Source of the DNA: Ralstonia wenshanensis
Lineage (GTDB): Bacteria > Pseudomonadota > Gammaproteobacteria > Burkholderiales > Burkholderiaceae
Direction: 5' to 3'
NCBI RefSeq assembly: GCF_021173085.1
Contig: NZ_CP076412.1
Location: forward strand, 1,302,001 to 1,366,000
Length of the DNA stretch: 64,000 nucleotides
A program made the position numbers and the translations under genes. A model generated the notes under the pieces. That model did no database searches and was not told the origin of the DNA. It worked only from the letters and a program-made list of their open reading frames with translations. Positions 9,068 to 17,921 of the stretch are shown in pieces (the stretch's first letter is position 1; every line of letters starts with the position of its first letter).

Positions 9068-9925
9068 TCAGCCCAACGTCTTCTTGTAGCGGCCTTCGAT
9101 CATGCGGTTCCAGCCCAGCATGATGACGAGGTTGGCCGCCAGCAGAATCAGCGCGATGGCTGCGCCCAGCGGCCAGTTCAGTTCGTTCAGGTATTCGTCG
9201 TAGATGAGCGTGGCGACCATCTTCACGCGGCGCCCGCCGAGCAGGCCCGGAATGGCGAATGAGCTGGCCGCCAGCCCAAACACGATCAGGCTGCCCGACA
9301 GAATGCCCGGCATGACTTGCGGCAGCACCACGCGGCGCAACGTGGTGAAGTGCGATGCGGACAACGACAGCGCGGCGTTTTCCACCCACGGGTCGAGCTT
9401 TTGCAGTGACGTCCACACCGGAATCACCATGAACGGCAGCATCACGTGCACCAGCGCAATCACCACGGCCGTCTCGTTGTACAGCAGCTTGACCGGGCCG
9501 ATGCCGACCGCCTTGAACACGGCGTTGACCAACCCTTCGGGCCCGAGCAGCATGCTCCAGCCGAAGGCGCGCACCACAACGGAGATCAGCAGCGGCGCCA
9601 GGATGATGAGCAGGAAAATCGAGCGCCAGGGCTTGCGCATCCGGCTCAGGATGTAGGCCTCGGGCGCGCCGATCAGGATGCAGATCAGCGTCACGAGCGC
9701 TGAAACGCGCAGCGTGCGCCCGAAGATTTCGTAGTAGTACGGGTCTTGCACCACATGCAGGTAGTGCGCAAACGTGAAGGTGCCCGCAATGGGGCCCTTG
9801 TCGGCGTCGAACGCGTTGAACGACAGCATCACGCTCAGCGCGAGCGGCACGAACAGCATCACGCCGAAGAGCGCCAGCGCCGGGCCGGTCATGCTCCACG
9901 GCACCCAGATCGGTCTGCGGCTCAT
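9068..9925 (-). CDS. ABC transporter permease (PotB type)
   Basis: A 285-residue inner-membrane permease with about six helices; the EAA loop is near NAALSLSASHFTTLRRVVLP. The start at 9925 (MSRRPIWVPW) is chosen because it overlaps the ATPase stop as ATGA, a typical coupled junction. Longer in-frame starts would run through the ATPase gene. It pairs with the PotC-like permease as the transmembrane pore of the importer. Confidence 0.88.
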   Translation of the reverse strand: MSRRPIWVPWSMTGPALALFGVMLFVPLALSVMLSFNAFDADKGPIAGTFTFAHYLHVVQDPYYYEIFGRTLRVSALVTLICILIGAPEAYILSRMRKPWRSIFLLIILAPLLISVVVRAFGWSMLLGPEGLVNAVFKAVGIGPVKLLYNETAVVIALVHVMLPFMVIPVWTSLQKLDPWVENAALSLSASHFTTLRRVVLPQVMPGILSGSLIVFGLAASSFAIPGLLGGRRVKMVATLIYDEYLNELNWPLGAAIALILLAANLVIMLGWNRMIEGRYKKTLG

Positions 9926-10986
9926 GCTGCAGTCCCCTCGGTACCGATCACGCGCACATAGCGGTCTTGCCAATCCACGCCGACGGTCTGGCCCACGTCG
10001 CACGGGGCATCGCCATCGTTGACGGCGGAGACCAGCATCGCGCCAAGCGGCGTGTCGACGGTGTACATCCACTGGTTGCCGAGAAAGAAGCGTTCGGTCA
10101 CGCGGCCTTCGCAGCGGCCGCCACCGTCGGCGGTGCACGTCATCTTTTCGGGGCGCAGCGCCAGTACAACTTTGCTGCCCACCGGCGTGCCCGGCGGCAG
10201 CGCGAGTTGCACGGACCCGACCGATGCACGAAGCTCGCCGTCAGCGCCGGACACCACTGCCGCATGCAGCAGGTTGGCCTTGCCGACAAAGGTGGAGATG
10301 AACGCATTGCGCGGGTGCTCGTACACCGCCAGCGGCGTATCCACCTGCGTGATGCGGCCGGCTTCCATGACGACCACGCGGTCGCTGATCGACATGGCTT
10401 CGGCCTGGTCGTGGGTGACCATGACGGTGGTCGTGCCCACCTTGCGCTGGATCTCACGCAGCTCGAACTGCATCTCTTCGCGCAGCTTGGCGTCCAGGTT
10501 CGACAGCGGCTCGTCCAGCAGAAGCACCGGCGGCTTGATGACCAGCGCGCGTGCCAGGGCGACGCGCTGGCGCTGGCCGCCCGACAGCTCGCGCGGGTAG
10601 CGGTCAACGTGCTTGTCCAGATGCACGAGCGCCAGCGTCTGCATGGCGCGCTCGCGGCGTTCGGCCGGCGGGCACTTGCGCATCTCCAGCCCGAACTCCA
10701 CGTTTTCGCGCACCGTCATGTGCGGAAACAGAGCGTAGGTCTGGAACACGATCCCCAGGCCGCGCGCGTTGGCTTTCGCACGGGTGATGTCCTTGCCGTC
10801 CAGCTCGATCGAGCCTTCGGTCACCTCCGCGAAGCCCGCAATCATCTGCAGCGTCGTCGTCTTGCCGCAGCCCGACGGACCCAGCAGCGAGACAAACTCG
10901 CCCTTGTGCACGTTCAGGTTGAAGTCCTGTACGACCCGTAGGTCGCCGTACTGCTTGGAGACATGGTTCAGGCGCAGAAAACTCAT
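9922..10986 (-). CDS. ABC transporter ATP-binding protein (PotA type)
   Basis: A 354-residue importer ATPase. Visible motifs are Walker A GPSGCGKTT, the Q-loop region VFQTYALFPHM, signature LSGGQRQR, Walker B LLLDEPLSNLD and the H-loop VTHDQAEAMS. A C-terminal TOBE-type domain (about 270-354) is typical of PotA/MalK-like proteins. ATG 10986 has an AAGGA site about 7 nt upstream. It is the first gene of the island operon, divergent from the IclR regulator across 187 bp that contain the candidate operator. Confidence 0.9.
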   Translation of the reverse strand: MSFLRLNHVSKQYGDLRVVQDFNLNVHKGEFVSLLGPSGCGKTTTLQMIAGFAEVTEGSIELDGKDITRAKANARGLGIVFQTYALFPHMTVRENVEFGLEMRKCPPAERRERAMQTLALVHLDKHVDRYPRELSGGQRQRVALARALVIKPPVLLLDEPLSNLDAKLREEMQFELREIQRKVGTTTVMVTHDQAEAMSISDRVVVMEAGRITQVDTPLAVYEHPRNAFISTFVGKANLLHAAVVSGADGELRASVGSVQLALPPGTPVGSKVVLALRPEKMTCTADGGGRCEGRVTERFFLGNQWMYTVDTPLGAMLVSAVNDGDAPCDVGQTVGVDWQDRYVRVIGTEGTAA

Positions 10987-11119
10987 CGGTGATCCTTTGC
11001 GATCGGGGGCGTCGCCAGACTCTTCCAATTGAACAATATGGCTATGCTATTGCAACAGGTGTGCCAAAACATCGATCAGACCTAGGTGTATACGCTGTGA
11101 TTGGAATTTTTATCGTATT

Positions 11120-11138
11120 TATTCCGTCTGTCGGAATA
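11120..11138. promoter_or_regulatory. candidate IclR operator (7-5-7 perfect palindrome)
   Basis: TATTCCG-N5-CGGAATA is a perfect inverted repeat in the 187-bp region between the importer operon and the divergent iclR-type gene. A further GGAAT/ATTCC pair (11103-11107 and 11121-11125) overlaps it. IclR proteins bind palindromes of about this size between divergent promoters. Confidence 0.6.
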
Positions 11139-11173
11139 CAATCGATCCACCAAATTCAGTCCATTCCAGCTTT

Positions 11174-12016
11174 ATGTCCGTAGATTCCGACGACGACGCG
11201 CATCAGCGCAGCGCCATGCACCGCACTTTCCAGATCCTGCGCACCATGGCGGAGCAGCAGCACCAAGGTGTGCGCGTCACCTACCTGGCCAAGACGCTGG
11301 GCATGACGCCCGCCACCACACACCGCCTGCTGCAGGGGCTGACGCAGGAGGGCATGGTCGAGCAGGATCAGCAGAACAAGCTGTACCGGCTCAGCCTGGA
11401 TCTTTTCTGCCTGGCGGCCCAGGCGGGCGCGGTGAACGACTTGCGCTCCGTCGCCCGGCCGGCGCTCTTGCGCCTGAACGCCAGCCTGGGCGACACCGTG
11501 CTGCTGCTGGTGCGCTCGGGTTTCGACGCCGTGTGTCTGGATCGCGTGGAAGGGCAGTACCCAATTCGCACCTTCACCGGCGATGTGGGCGGCCGGATCG
11601 AACTCGGTGTGGGCCAGGGCGCGCTGGTGATCCTCGCGCACCTGCCCGACGCCGAGCAGGAGGAGGTGCTGCGCTACAACCTGCCGCGCATCCGGCACTA
11701 CAGCGTCTACGACGAGGTCTATCTGCGCTCCGAGGTCAGGAAGGCACGCGAGCGCGGCTACAGCGCCAAGACGGACGGGCTGCTCGAAGGCATGGCGGGC
11801 ATTGCGGTGCCCGTGTTCGATCGCAATGGCAACGTCGTCGCCGCGCTTTCCGTCGGCACGCTCGCCAACCGCCTGAGCCCCGAGCGCCTGCCCATCGTCT
11901 ACGACATGCTGCTGCGCGAAGCGAATCGCCTGACCACGCAGATCAACCCGTTCGATCCGACGCTGCGTCGCCCGATGCAATCGATGGCCGTGAGCGATAC
12001 CTATCGCGCCATCTGA
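11174..12016 (+). CDS. IclR-family transcriptional regulator
   Basis: A 280-residue protein with an N-terminal winged HTH (about 15-75; VTYLAKTLGMTPATTHRLLQGL) and an IclR effector-binding domain (about 85-265; GLLEGMAGIAVPVFD). It is transcribed away from the ABC importer operon. Its 3' end overlaps the convergent D-2-hydroxyglutarate dehydrogenase gene by 16 bp. Lying between the two island operons with a palindrome upstream, it is the likely pathway-specific regulator; the effector is probably a pathway intermediate, by inference. Confidence 0.88.
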   Translation: MSVDSDDDAHQRSAMHRTFQILRTMAEQQHQGVRVTYLAKTLGMTPATTHRLLQGLTQEGMVEQDQQNKLYRLSLDLFCLAAQAGAVNDLRSVARPALLRLNASLGDTVLLLVRSGFDAVCLDRVEGQYPIRTFTGDVGGRIELGVGQGALVILAHLPDAEQEEVLRYNLPRIRHYSVYDEVYLRSEVRKARERGYSAKTDGLLEGMAGIAVPVFDRNGNVVAALSVGTLANRLSPERLPIVYDMLLREANRLTTQINPFDPTLRRPMQSMAVSDTYRAI

Positions 12017-13440
12017 CCCGGCGGCCGTTCGAGCACGCGTCCCGGGTTCAGCAGGCATTTCGGGTCGAGCGCCTGTTTGATGGTGCGCATCAAGTGCAGG
12101 GCCACCGGCGCCTTGTAGTGCGGAAGGTGGTCGCGCTTGAGCGCGCCGATGCCATGCTCAGCCGAGATCGAGCCGCCAAAGCGGTGGACGGACTGGTACA
12201 CCGCATCGCCAATCGCAGCCTCATGCGCGGCAACGAACGCAGCGGCGTCCGCACCCGCTGGCGGCTGCACGTTGTAGTGCAGGTTCCCATCGCCCAGGTG
12301 CCCGAAGTTGATGAGCCGCAGCCCGGGCGCAAGCGCCTGCAGTTGCGCATCGGTCTGGGCCACAAACTCGGGAATGCGTGAGATCGGCACCGAAACATCG
12401 TGTTTGATGTTGGGACCTTCAGCCGCCTGGGCCAGCGTGATGCTCTCGCGGATGTGCCACAGGTCGTGCGCTTGCCGGATGTTCTCGGCGATGATCGCGT
12501 CGGTCACGATGCCGTCTTCCATCGCGGTTTCCAGCAAGTGTTCGAACTGCGCGCGGGCATGCGCCTCGGATTCGCTGTCGGACGCTTCCAGCAGCACGCA
12601 CCACATCGTTTCGCGCCACGTCGGCACGCGCAACTGCGGATAGTGCGTGTCGACCAGCCTGAGCCCTTCCTGGCTCATGACCTCAAAACCCGTGAGTGCG
12701 GCAGACAGATGCCGGTGCGACAAGGCCAGCAACGCGGTGGCAGCTTGCAGCGAAGGCACGGCGGCCCACGCCGTCAATTGCGCGGCCGGTTGGGGATACA
12801 GCCGCAGCGTGGCCGCCGTGATGATGCCCAGCGTGCCCTCGCTGCCGATGAACAGATTGCGCAGGTCATAGCCGGTGTTGTCCTTGCGCAGGCCTTGCAG
12901 GCTCTCCCAGATTTGCCCGTCGGCCAGCACGACTTCGAGCCCCAGGCACAGCTCGCGCGCATTGCCATAGCGCAGCACCTGCGTGCCGCCTGCATTGGTC
13001 GCCAGATTGCCGCCGATGGTGCAACTGCCTTCCGCACCCAGACTCAGCGGGAACAGCATGCCGGCTTCGCGCGCAACGTCCTGCAGCGATTGGAGTACGC
13101 AACCGGCTTCCACCGTCATCGTCATGTTGGCGGCGTCGATGGCGCGCACGGTCTGCATGCGGCGCAGGCTCAGGATGACCTGCTCGCCGCTGGCATCGGG
13201 CACCGAGCCTTCCACCAGGCCCGTATTGCCACCCTGCGGCACGATGGACACACCGGCTTGTGCGCACGCGCGCACGACCGTGGCCACCTCCGCCGTGCTG
13301 CCCGGCCGCACCACGCACAGCGCCTTTCCGCGCACGCGCTGGCGCCAGTCGGATTCGTATTCGGCGCAGTCATCGCCGGTCAGAACATGGGCGGGCCCCA
13401 CGATGTCGCGCAAGGCCGGAATCAGGTTGTCGGGTGTCAT
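12001..13440 (-). CDS. FAD-linked D-2-hydroxyglutarate dehydrogenase (D2HGDH/GlcD family)
   Basis: A 479-residue flavoprotein of the vanillyl-alcohol-oxidase fold. The N-terminal FAD domain (about 40-220) contains VPQGGNTGLVEG and IGGNLATNAGG. The C-terminal cap (about 225-470) contains the metal-site motif GHLGDGNLHYN and SISAEHGIG, both strongly D2HGDH-like, and ends with LNPGRVL. ATG 13440 is chosen because the longer frame runs back through the aminotransferase gene. It would oxidise D-2-hydroxyglutarate, the HglS product, to 2-oxoglutarate. The gene lies 38 bp after the aminotransferase gene. A D-lactate or glycolate substrate is possible but less consistent with context. Confidence 0.82.
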   Translation of the reverse strand: MTPDNLIPALRDIVGPAHVLTGDDCAEYESDWRQRVRGKALCVVRPGSTAEVATVVRACAQAGVSIVPQGGNTGLVEGSVPDASGEQVILSLRRMQTVRAIDAANMTMTVEAGCVLQSLQDVAREAGMLFPLSLGAEGSCTIGGNLATNAGGTQVLRYGNARELCLGLEVVLADGQIWESLQGLRKDNTGYDLRNLFIGSEGTLGIITAATLRLYPQPAAQLTAWAAVPSLQAATALLALSHRHLSAALTGFEVMSQEGLRLVDTHYPQLRVPTWRETMWCVLLEASDSESEAHARAQFEHLLETAMEDGIVTDAIIAENIRQAHDLWHIRESITLAQAAEGPNIKHDVSVPISRIPEFVAQTDAQLQALAPGLRLINFGHLGDGNLHYNVQPPAGADAAAFVAAHEAAIGDAVYQSVHRFGGSISAEHGIGALKRDHLPHYKAPVALHLMRTIKQALDPKCLLNPGRVLERPPGQMAR

Positions 13441-13478
13441 GGCTATTGCGATGAGGGTTGTCTCTATCTGAGGCGGCG

Positions 13479-14729
13479 TCAATGCATGGCCTGCGCCACG
13501 GCGGCTGCCAGCCGCTGCACGGCTTGCTCGATCTGCGGCACTTCGGGCGCGGCGAACGACAGGCGCATGGTGTTGAGTTGCGCGTTGTCCGGATAGAACG
13601 CCTTGCCGGGCACATAGAGCACCTGCTGCGACACGGCGGCATCGAAGAGCGCCTGCGGGTCGATCGACGGCGCGAACGTGGCCCAGACGAACATGCCGCC
13701 CGCCGGCGTGGCGCACTGCACACGGCCATCCAATTGCGTGGCGATGCCTTGCACCAGGGCCTGCATGCGCCGCTGATACTCGATGCGTGCGCGCCGCACC
13801 GTGGCCGGATAGCGGCCGCTTTCCAGATAGCGCGCGGCCACCATCTGCGCCAGCGGAGACGTACACAGATCCACCGTCTGCTTGGCGATGGCGCAGCGGC
13901 GCAGCAGGCTGCTGTCGGCCAGCATCCAGCCGATCCGCAGTGCAGGCGCGACGGTCTTGGACAGGCTGGAGAGATACACCACCGGGTTCGTGCCGCCTGC
14001 GGCAAGCCGATCACCCACTGCGCGCAGCGTGGGTGGCATGGCAGCGGCATCTCCCTCTGCCGTATCAAAGCGCAGTTCGCCGTAGGGATCGTCTTCCACC
14101 ACCCAAAAGCCGTGTGTGCAGGCCAGCTGCACCAGGGCTTCGCGCCGCTGGGCAGCGAGCAGAGTGCCGCGCGGGTTGGAAAAATTCGGGACGGTGTAGA
14201 GCAGCTTGGGGCGCTGCGTGGCGGGCAACTGATGCAGCAGGTCGGCCAGCGCATCGGTTTGCAGGCCGTGTTCGTCCATCGGCACGGGCACGATGCGGGC
14301 CTGCGCCAGGCGCAAGGCTTGCAGCGTGGCAGGGTAGGCGGGCACCTCCACCAGCACCGTATCCCCCGGTTCGATCAACGTACGCACCAGCAGGTCGAAC
14401 GCTTGCTGCGAGCCTGTGGTGACCATCATGTACTCAGTCCTGGCCTGGATGCCGCGCGCGTCCATCAATGCGGCGAGCGCCGTGAGGAGGACGGGCAGCC
14501 CTTCAGTCGCGCCGTACTGCAAGGCCTGGGCGTCGCCCGCCATGGCTTGGGCGGTGGCGTGCGCCAGCCCTTCGGCGTCGAACAGGCTGGGCGACGGGTA
14601 ACCGCCCGCCAGCGAGATCATCCCCGGCTGGCTGAGGTACGGAAACAGTTCACGGATGGGCGAGCCGGCGGGGTTTGCAAACGGGGCGGCAAAGCCCGGC
14701 ATGGCGGCAGGCGTGTGCGGGCCGGTCAT
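13479..14729 (-). CDS. PLP-dependent aminotransferase, LysN/2-aminoadipate type (class I)
   Basis: A 416-residue fold-type I aminotransferase. The Schiff-base lysine is in SSLSKTVAPALRIGW (Lys258), cofactor-contact motifs are TTGSQQAFDL and PNFSNPRG, and the carboxylate-binding Arg is near the C-terminus (MRLSFAA). It resembles the MocR-like/LysN group, which includes 2-aminoadipate:2-oxoglutarate aminotransferases. Its start overlaps the hglS stop by 4 bp, so it is translationally coupled to the enzyme expected to use its product, 2-oxoadipate. Confidence 0.85.
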   Translation of the reverse strand: MTGPHTPAAMPGFAAPFANPAGSPIRELFPYLSQPGMISLAGGYPSPSLFDAEGLAHATAQAMAGDAQALQYGATEGLPVLLTALAALMDARGIQARTEYMMVTTGSQQAFDLLVRTLIEPGDTVLVEVPAYPATLQALRLAQARIVPVPMDEHGLQTDALADLLHQLPATQRPKLLYTVPNFSNPRGTLLAAQRREALVQLACTHGFWVVEDDPYGELRFDTAEGDAAAMPPTLRAVGDRLAAGGTNPVVYLSSLSKTVAPALRIGWMLADSSLLRRCAIAKQTVDLCTSPLAQMVAARYLESGRYPATVRRARIEYQRRMQALVQGIATQLDGRVQCATPAGGMFVWATFAPSIDPQALFDAAVSQQVLYVPGKAFYPDNAQLNTMRLSFAAPEVPQIEQAVQRLAAAVAQAMH

Positions 14730-16135
14730 GCGGCATCCACCACGGGCGTGCCGCGCAGCACGGCGCGCACCTGATCGATGGAGCGTTGCTGCGCCGCTTC
14801 GTACAGCGCGATTTCATCGTGCACGCGCGCGCCCAGCGCGGCCTCAAACGCCTGCTGCGCGGCGTGGGCCTGATACTGCTTCTGCTCCTCGCCGCCCAGG
14901 TTGGACTGGAAGATGCCGGCCGCGCTGACCGGCAAGAAATCTTCATAGGTGATGGGGTCCGCTTGCACCCAGCCCTTGGCGAGCAGTTCATCCAATGACG
15001 CTTCGGCCGCCGCTGCGGTGTCGGCGTGTGCCTGGCCCAATGGCGTGAGGGTGTATCGATAGAACGCCAGCCCTTGCGCACGCAGCACGTCATGGCTGTC
15101 GGGAAAGGCGCGGAATGCCTGGGCCAACCGGCTTCCGTAGTCGGGTGCGGCACTGCCGGCATTGCCCATGTTGCGCACTTCGGCGAGCAGTTGGTCGTAT
15201 AGCGCGCGACCCTTGCGCGTCAGGGCCACGCCGCGCTGCTCGATTTCGCCAAAGCGCGCCGTGTGGGCGCCTGCATCGTCAGTAAAGCGCACCGCTTCTT
15301 GCAGTGCCTTGAAGCTGGTCTGGCGCAGCAGGATGGGGCAGTTGCGGCGCGGGGGGCCTTCCACCACATCCTTGGCGTCCATGCCGCGTGTGGGCATCGC
15401 GGCCTGGGCGGCGTCGATGTCGAGCGTGCGTGGTGTGAGGTGGTTGATGTGAGGGCCGCGGAAGCACACCACGTCGGCCACCAAGCGGTGGGCGGCTTGC
15501 AGCGCGCGATACGTCTCGGCGTCGACCGTGGCCGTGCTGTGCCAGCGGAAGGTCTCCAGCGCCTCGCGTACGAACGCGTCAGCATCTGCGTCGGCCAGGC
15601 CGCCATCGGCTTCGCATTGGGCCATCAATTCGAGCACGCGCGGCGTAAAGATCTGCCGACGCGCCAGGATGGCAGCGGCCTTCTCGCGCAGGGCAGCGTC
15701 GGCAATCAGCTCAAGCCGCAGCAACGACGTGAACACGCGGAACGGGTTGGCCAGCAACGCGGCATCGCCCACCGGGCGGAACGCCGTCGAATGCACTGGC
15801 ACGCCAGCCACCGACAGATCGTAGTAGCCCACCGGCTCCATGCCCATGACGGCAAACAGCCGGCGCAGCGTGGCCAGCTCGGCGGCCGTGCCGACGCGGA
15901 TGGCGCCGTGGCGCTCGACGTCCAGCCGCTCCAACTCGCCGGACTGCGCCATCTGCGCGCGCTGTGCGGGCTGGGCGTCCAGCGTGCGAGCGTTGATGTC
16001 AGCCACCAACTCGACCAGGGTGCCGTACTGCGGCACCTCCTCGCGATACATGGCGGACATGGCGCGCGAAAAGCGCGAGCGTATTTCGTTGGCGTTGACG
16101 AAGTGGAACGCCGAAGGTTGATGCAGATCGCTCAT
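14726..16135 (-). CDS. hglS: 2-oxoadipate dioxygenase/decarboxylase (DUF1338, HglS)
   Basis: A 469-residue DUF1338 protein. Family members are Fe(II)-dependent and convert 2-oxoadipate to D-2-hydroxyglutarate, releasing CO2, in lysine catabolism. Candidate metal ligands are His76 (VERHGAIRVG), His232 (GPHINHLTP) and a Glu at 297 or 299 (RFGEIEQ). Arg80 lies four residues after His76 and a Val-Ser pair is at 403-404 (FLPVSAAGIF). This spacing parallels the His/Arg/Val-Ser residues I recall for Pseudomonas putida HglS. It is first in a three-gene operon with an aminotransferase and a D2HGDH, and divergent from a LysR gene. Confidence 0.92.
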   Translation of the reverse strand: MSDLHQPSAFHFVNANEIRSRFSRAMSAMYREEVPQYGTLVELVADINARTLDAQPAQRAQMAQSGELERLDVERHGAIRVGTAAELATLRRLFAVMGMEPVGYYDLSVAGVPVHSTAFRPVGDAALLANPFRVFTSLLRLELIADAALREKAAAILARRQIFTPRVLELMAQCEADGGLADADADAFVREALETFRWHSTATVDAETYRALQAAHRLVADVVCFRGPHINHLTPRTLDIDAAQAAMPTRGMDAKDVVEGPPRRNCPILLRQTSFKALQEAVRFTDDAGAHTARFGEIEQRGVALTRKGRALYDQLLAEVRNMGNAGSAAPDYGSRLAQAFRAFPDSHDVLRAQGLAFYRYTLTPLGQAHADTAAAAEASLDELLAKGWVQADPITYEDFLPVSAAGIFQSNLGGEEQKQYQAHAAQQAFEAALGARVHDEIALYEAAQQRSIDQVRAVLRGTPVVDAA

Positions 16136-16214
16136 GACTGGGTTCGGTTTGGCAGGGGCAAAGCGATGCTAGGGTGGCCAATGAAGCCCGGTCAAACGAT
16201 AATCCGGGCGTAGA

Positions 16215-16233
16215 TCATTCCAATCGAGAATGA
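16215..16233. promoter_or_regulatory. candidate LysR-type operator
   Basis: TCATTC-N7-GAATGA is a perfect 6-bp-arm inverted repeat in the 135-bp gap between hglS and the divergent LysR gene. Its inner ATTC-N7-GAAT is the size of a LysR recognition box. The site is 37 bp before the regulator start. Confidence 0.5.
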
Positions 16234-16270
16234 CTGGGCGACTTTCGCATCGCACAATTTCCGCGCTCCC

Positions 16271-17191
16271 ATGTTCCTGTCCCGCCGCTTTCTGCCGCCG
16301 ATGTCCCTGCTATGCGCGTTTGAGGCCGCCGCGCGGCACCAGAGCTTCACGGCTGCCGCCGCTGAACTGCATCTCACGCAAAGTGCCGTCAGCCGCCAGA
16401 TCCGCGCGCTGGAAGAGCGCCTGGGTGCAGAACTGTTCGTGCGCGAACGCCAGACCGTGCGCCTGAGCGCGGCGGGTCAGGCGTATGCGGAGGAAATACG
16501 CGCCGCGTTGATGCGCATCTCCAGCGCCACGGTGGGGTTCCGAGCCAATCCGCAGGGCGGCAGCTTGAATCTGGCCATCCTGCCGACCTTCGGCACCCGC
16601 TGGCTGGCACCGCGCCTGCCGGCGTTTTTCGACGAGCACCCCGGCATCACCATCAATTTGACGACGCGGCTGTCGCAGTTCGACTTTCAACTGGAAGCGG
16701 TGGATGCGGCCATTCACTTCGGTACGCCGCACTGGCCGGGGGCAGAACTGGCCTTGCTGATGAGCGAAACCGTCGTACCCGCTTGCAGCCCGGCGCTGCT
16801 GGCCCGCTACGACTTTGCGCAGCCGCGCGACCTGCTGCATGCGCCGCTGTTGCACCTGGCCTCCCGCCCCGATGCTTGGCCGCGCTGGCTGGCCAGTCAT
16901 CAGGTAACAGGGGCAGAACCCCAGGGCATGCTGTTCGACCAATTTGCCACCGCCGCGCAAGCTGCCGTTGCGGGCCTGGGCGTGGCGTTACTGCCGCGTT
17001 TTCTGATCACCCACGAGCTGCAGCAAGGCGACCTGGTGCAGGCGTTGCCGCATGTACCCGAGATGGAGAGCGCGGAGCGTTACTACCTCGCCTGGCCCAC
17101 GAGCCGCGCTGACTACCCGCCGCTGCAAGCGCTGCGGACATGGCTGGTGAAAGCGGCGCAAGAATTCATGACCACGCAGCCTGCAAGGTAA
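16271..17191 (+). CDS. LysR-family regulator (GcvA-like)
   Basis: A 306-residue LysR protein whose N-terminus (LCAFEAAARHQSFTAAAAEL, HTH LTQSAVSRQIRALE) is typical of the GcvA/AmpR-like subgroup. The effector domain covers about 95-300. It diverges from the hglS operon across 135 bp containing a palindrome, so it probably controls the lower 2-aminoadipate to 2-oxoglutarate segment, in parallel with the IclR protein at 11.2-12.0 kb. Confidence 0.88.
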   Translation: MFLSRRFLPPMSLLCAFEAAARHQSFTAAAAELHLTQSAVSRQIRALEERLGAELFVRERQTVRLSAAGQAYAEEIRAALMRISSATVGFRANPQGGSLNLAILPTFGTRWLAPRLPAFFDEHPGITINLTTRLSQFDFQLEAVDAAIHFGTPHWPGAELALLMSETVVPACSPALLARYDFAQPRDLLHAPLLHLASRPDAWPRWLASHQVTGAEPQGMLFDQFATAAQAAVAGLGVALLPRFLITHELQQGDLVQALPHVPEMESAERYYLAWPTSRADYPPLQALRTWLVKAAQEFMTTQPAR

Positions 17192-17381
17192 GGCGCCGCG
17201 CTTTCGCAAGTGCACAGAGCAAGCAGAACGCGCGCGTTCGGCACCAAACCAACGGTGGCGAAGCAGTGCATGACTCGCCCATCGGGGTTCTGTAAAGTTC
17301 GCAGATCGAATTTGTCGGATCGGGCCAACTATGCTCAAAGCCCAGTCCGACGCAAAACAAAGCTGACGTTATCTCTCGCCC

Positions 17382-17918
17382 ATGTCTATCCAACACGCAC
17401 TGCTGACATCCCTGCTGGAAAAGCCCTCGTCGGGCTACGAGCTTGCCCGACGCTTTGACAAGTCGATGGGCTATTTCTGGAGCGCCACGCATCAGCAGAT
17501 CTACCGCGAGCTCGGCCGTATGGCCGAAGCAGGCTGGGTGAGCGTGGAAGAAGAGGAAGACAGCCGCAAGAAGACGTACACCGTCCTGCCGCCGGGCCGG
17601 GACGAACTCGCCCGCTGGGTGCTGGAGCCGACCGTGTCGTCGGACAATCGAGAAGAAGTGCTGGTGAAGCTGCGTGCCGACGCCGTGATCGGCCCGCTCG
17701 GTTTTGCTGACGAGATGCAGCGCCTGATCGAGCAGCACCGCACGCGGCTGAATACCTTCCGCGAAATCGAGCAGCGCGATTTTGCGCGGCCCGATCTTAC
17801 ACGTGCGCAGCAGCTGCAACACGCGGTGCTTCAGCGCGGCATCGTTTACGAAGAAGGCTGGCTCGCATGGGCAGACGATGTGCTGCCGTTGCTGGAGCCA
17901 GCCTCAGTCACCGCTTAA
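17382..17918 (+). CDS. PadR-family transcriptional regulator
   Basis: A 178-residue PadR protein. The N-terminal winged helix (about 3-75) carries ALLTSLLEKPSSGYELARRF and FWSATHQQIYRELGRM, and a C-terminal dimerisation coil (about 95-175) follows. It ends 3 bp before the convergent nitronate monooxygenase gene. PadR proteins usually repress adjacent detoxification or efflux genes; no target is evident from the sequence. The 190 bp upstream hold no other gene. Confidence 0.88.
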   Translation: MSIQHALLTSLLEKPSSGYELARRFDKSMGYFWSATHQQIYRELGRMAEAGWVSVEEEEDSRKKTYTVLPPGRDELARWVLEPTVSSDNREEVLVKLRADAVIGPLGFADEMQRLIEQHRTRLNTFREIEQRDFARPDLTRAQQLQHAVLQRGIVYEEGWLAWADDVLPLLEPASVTA

Positions 17919-17921
17919 AAA

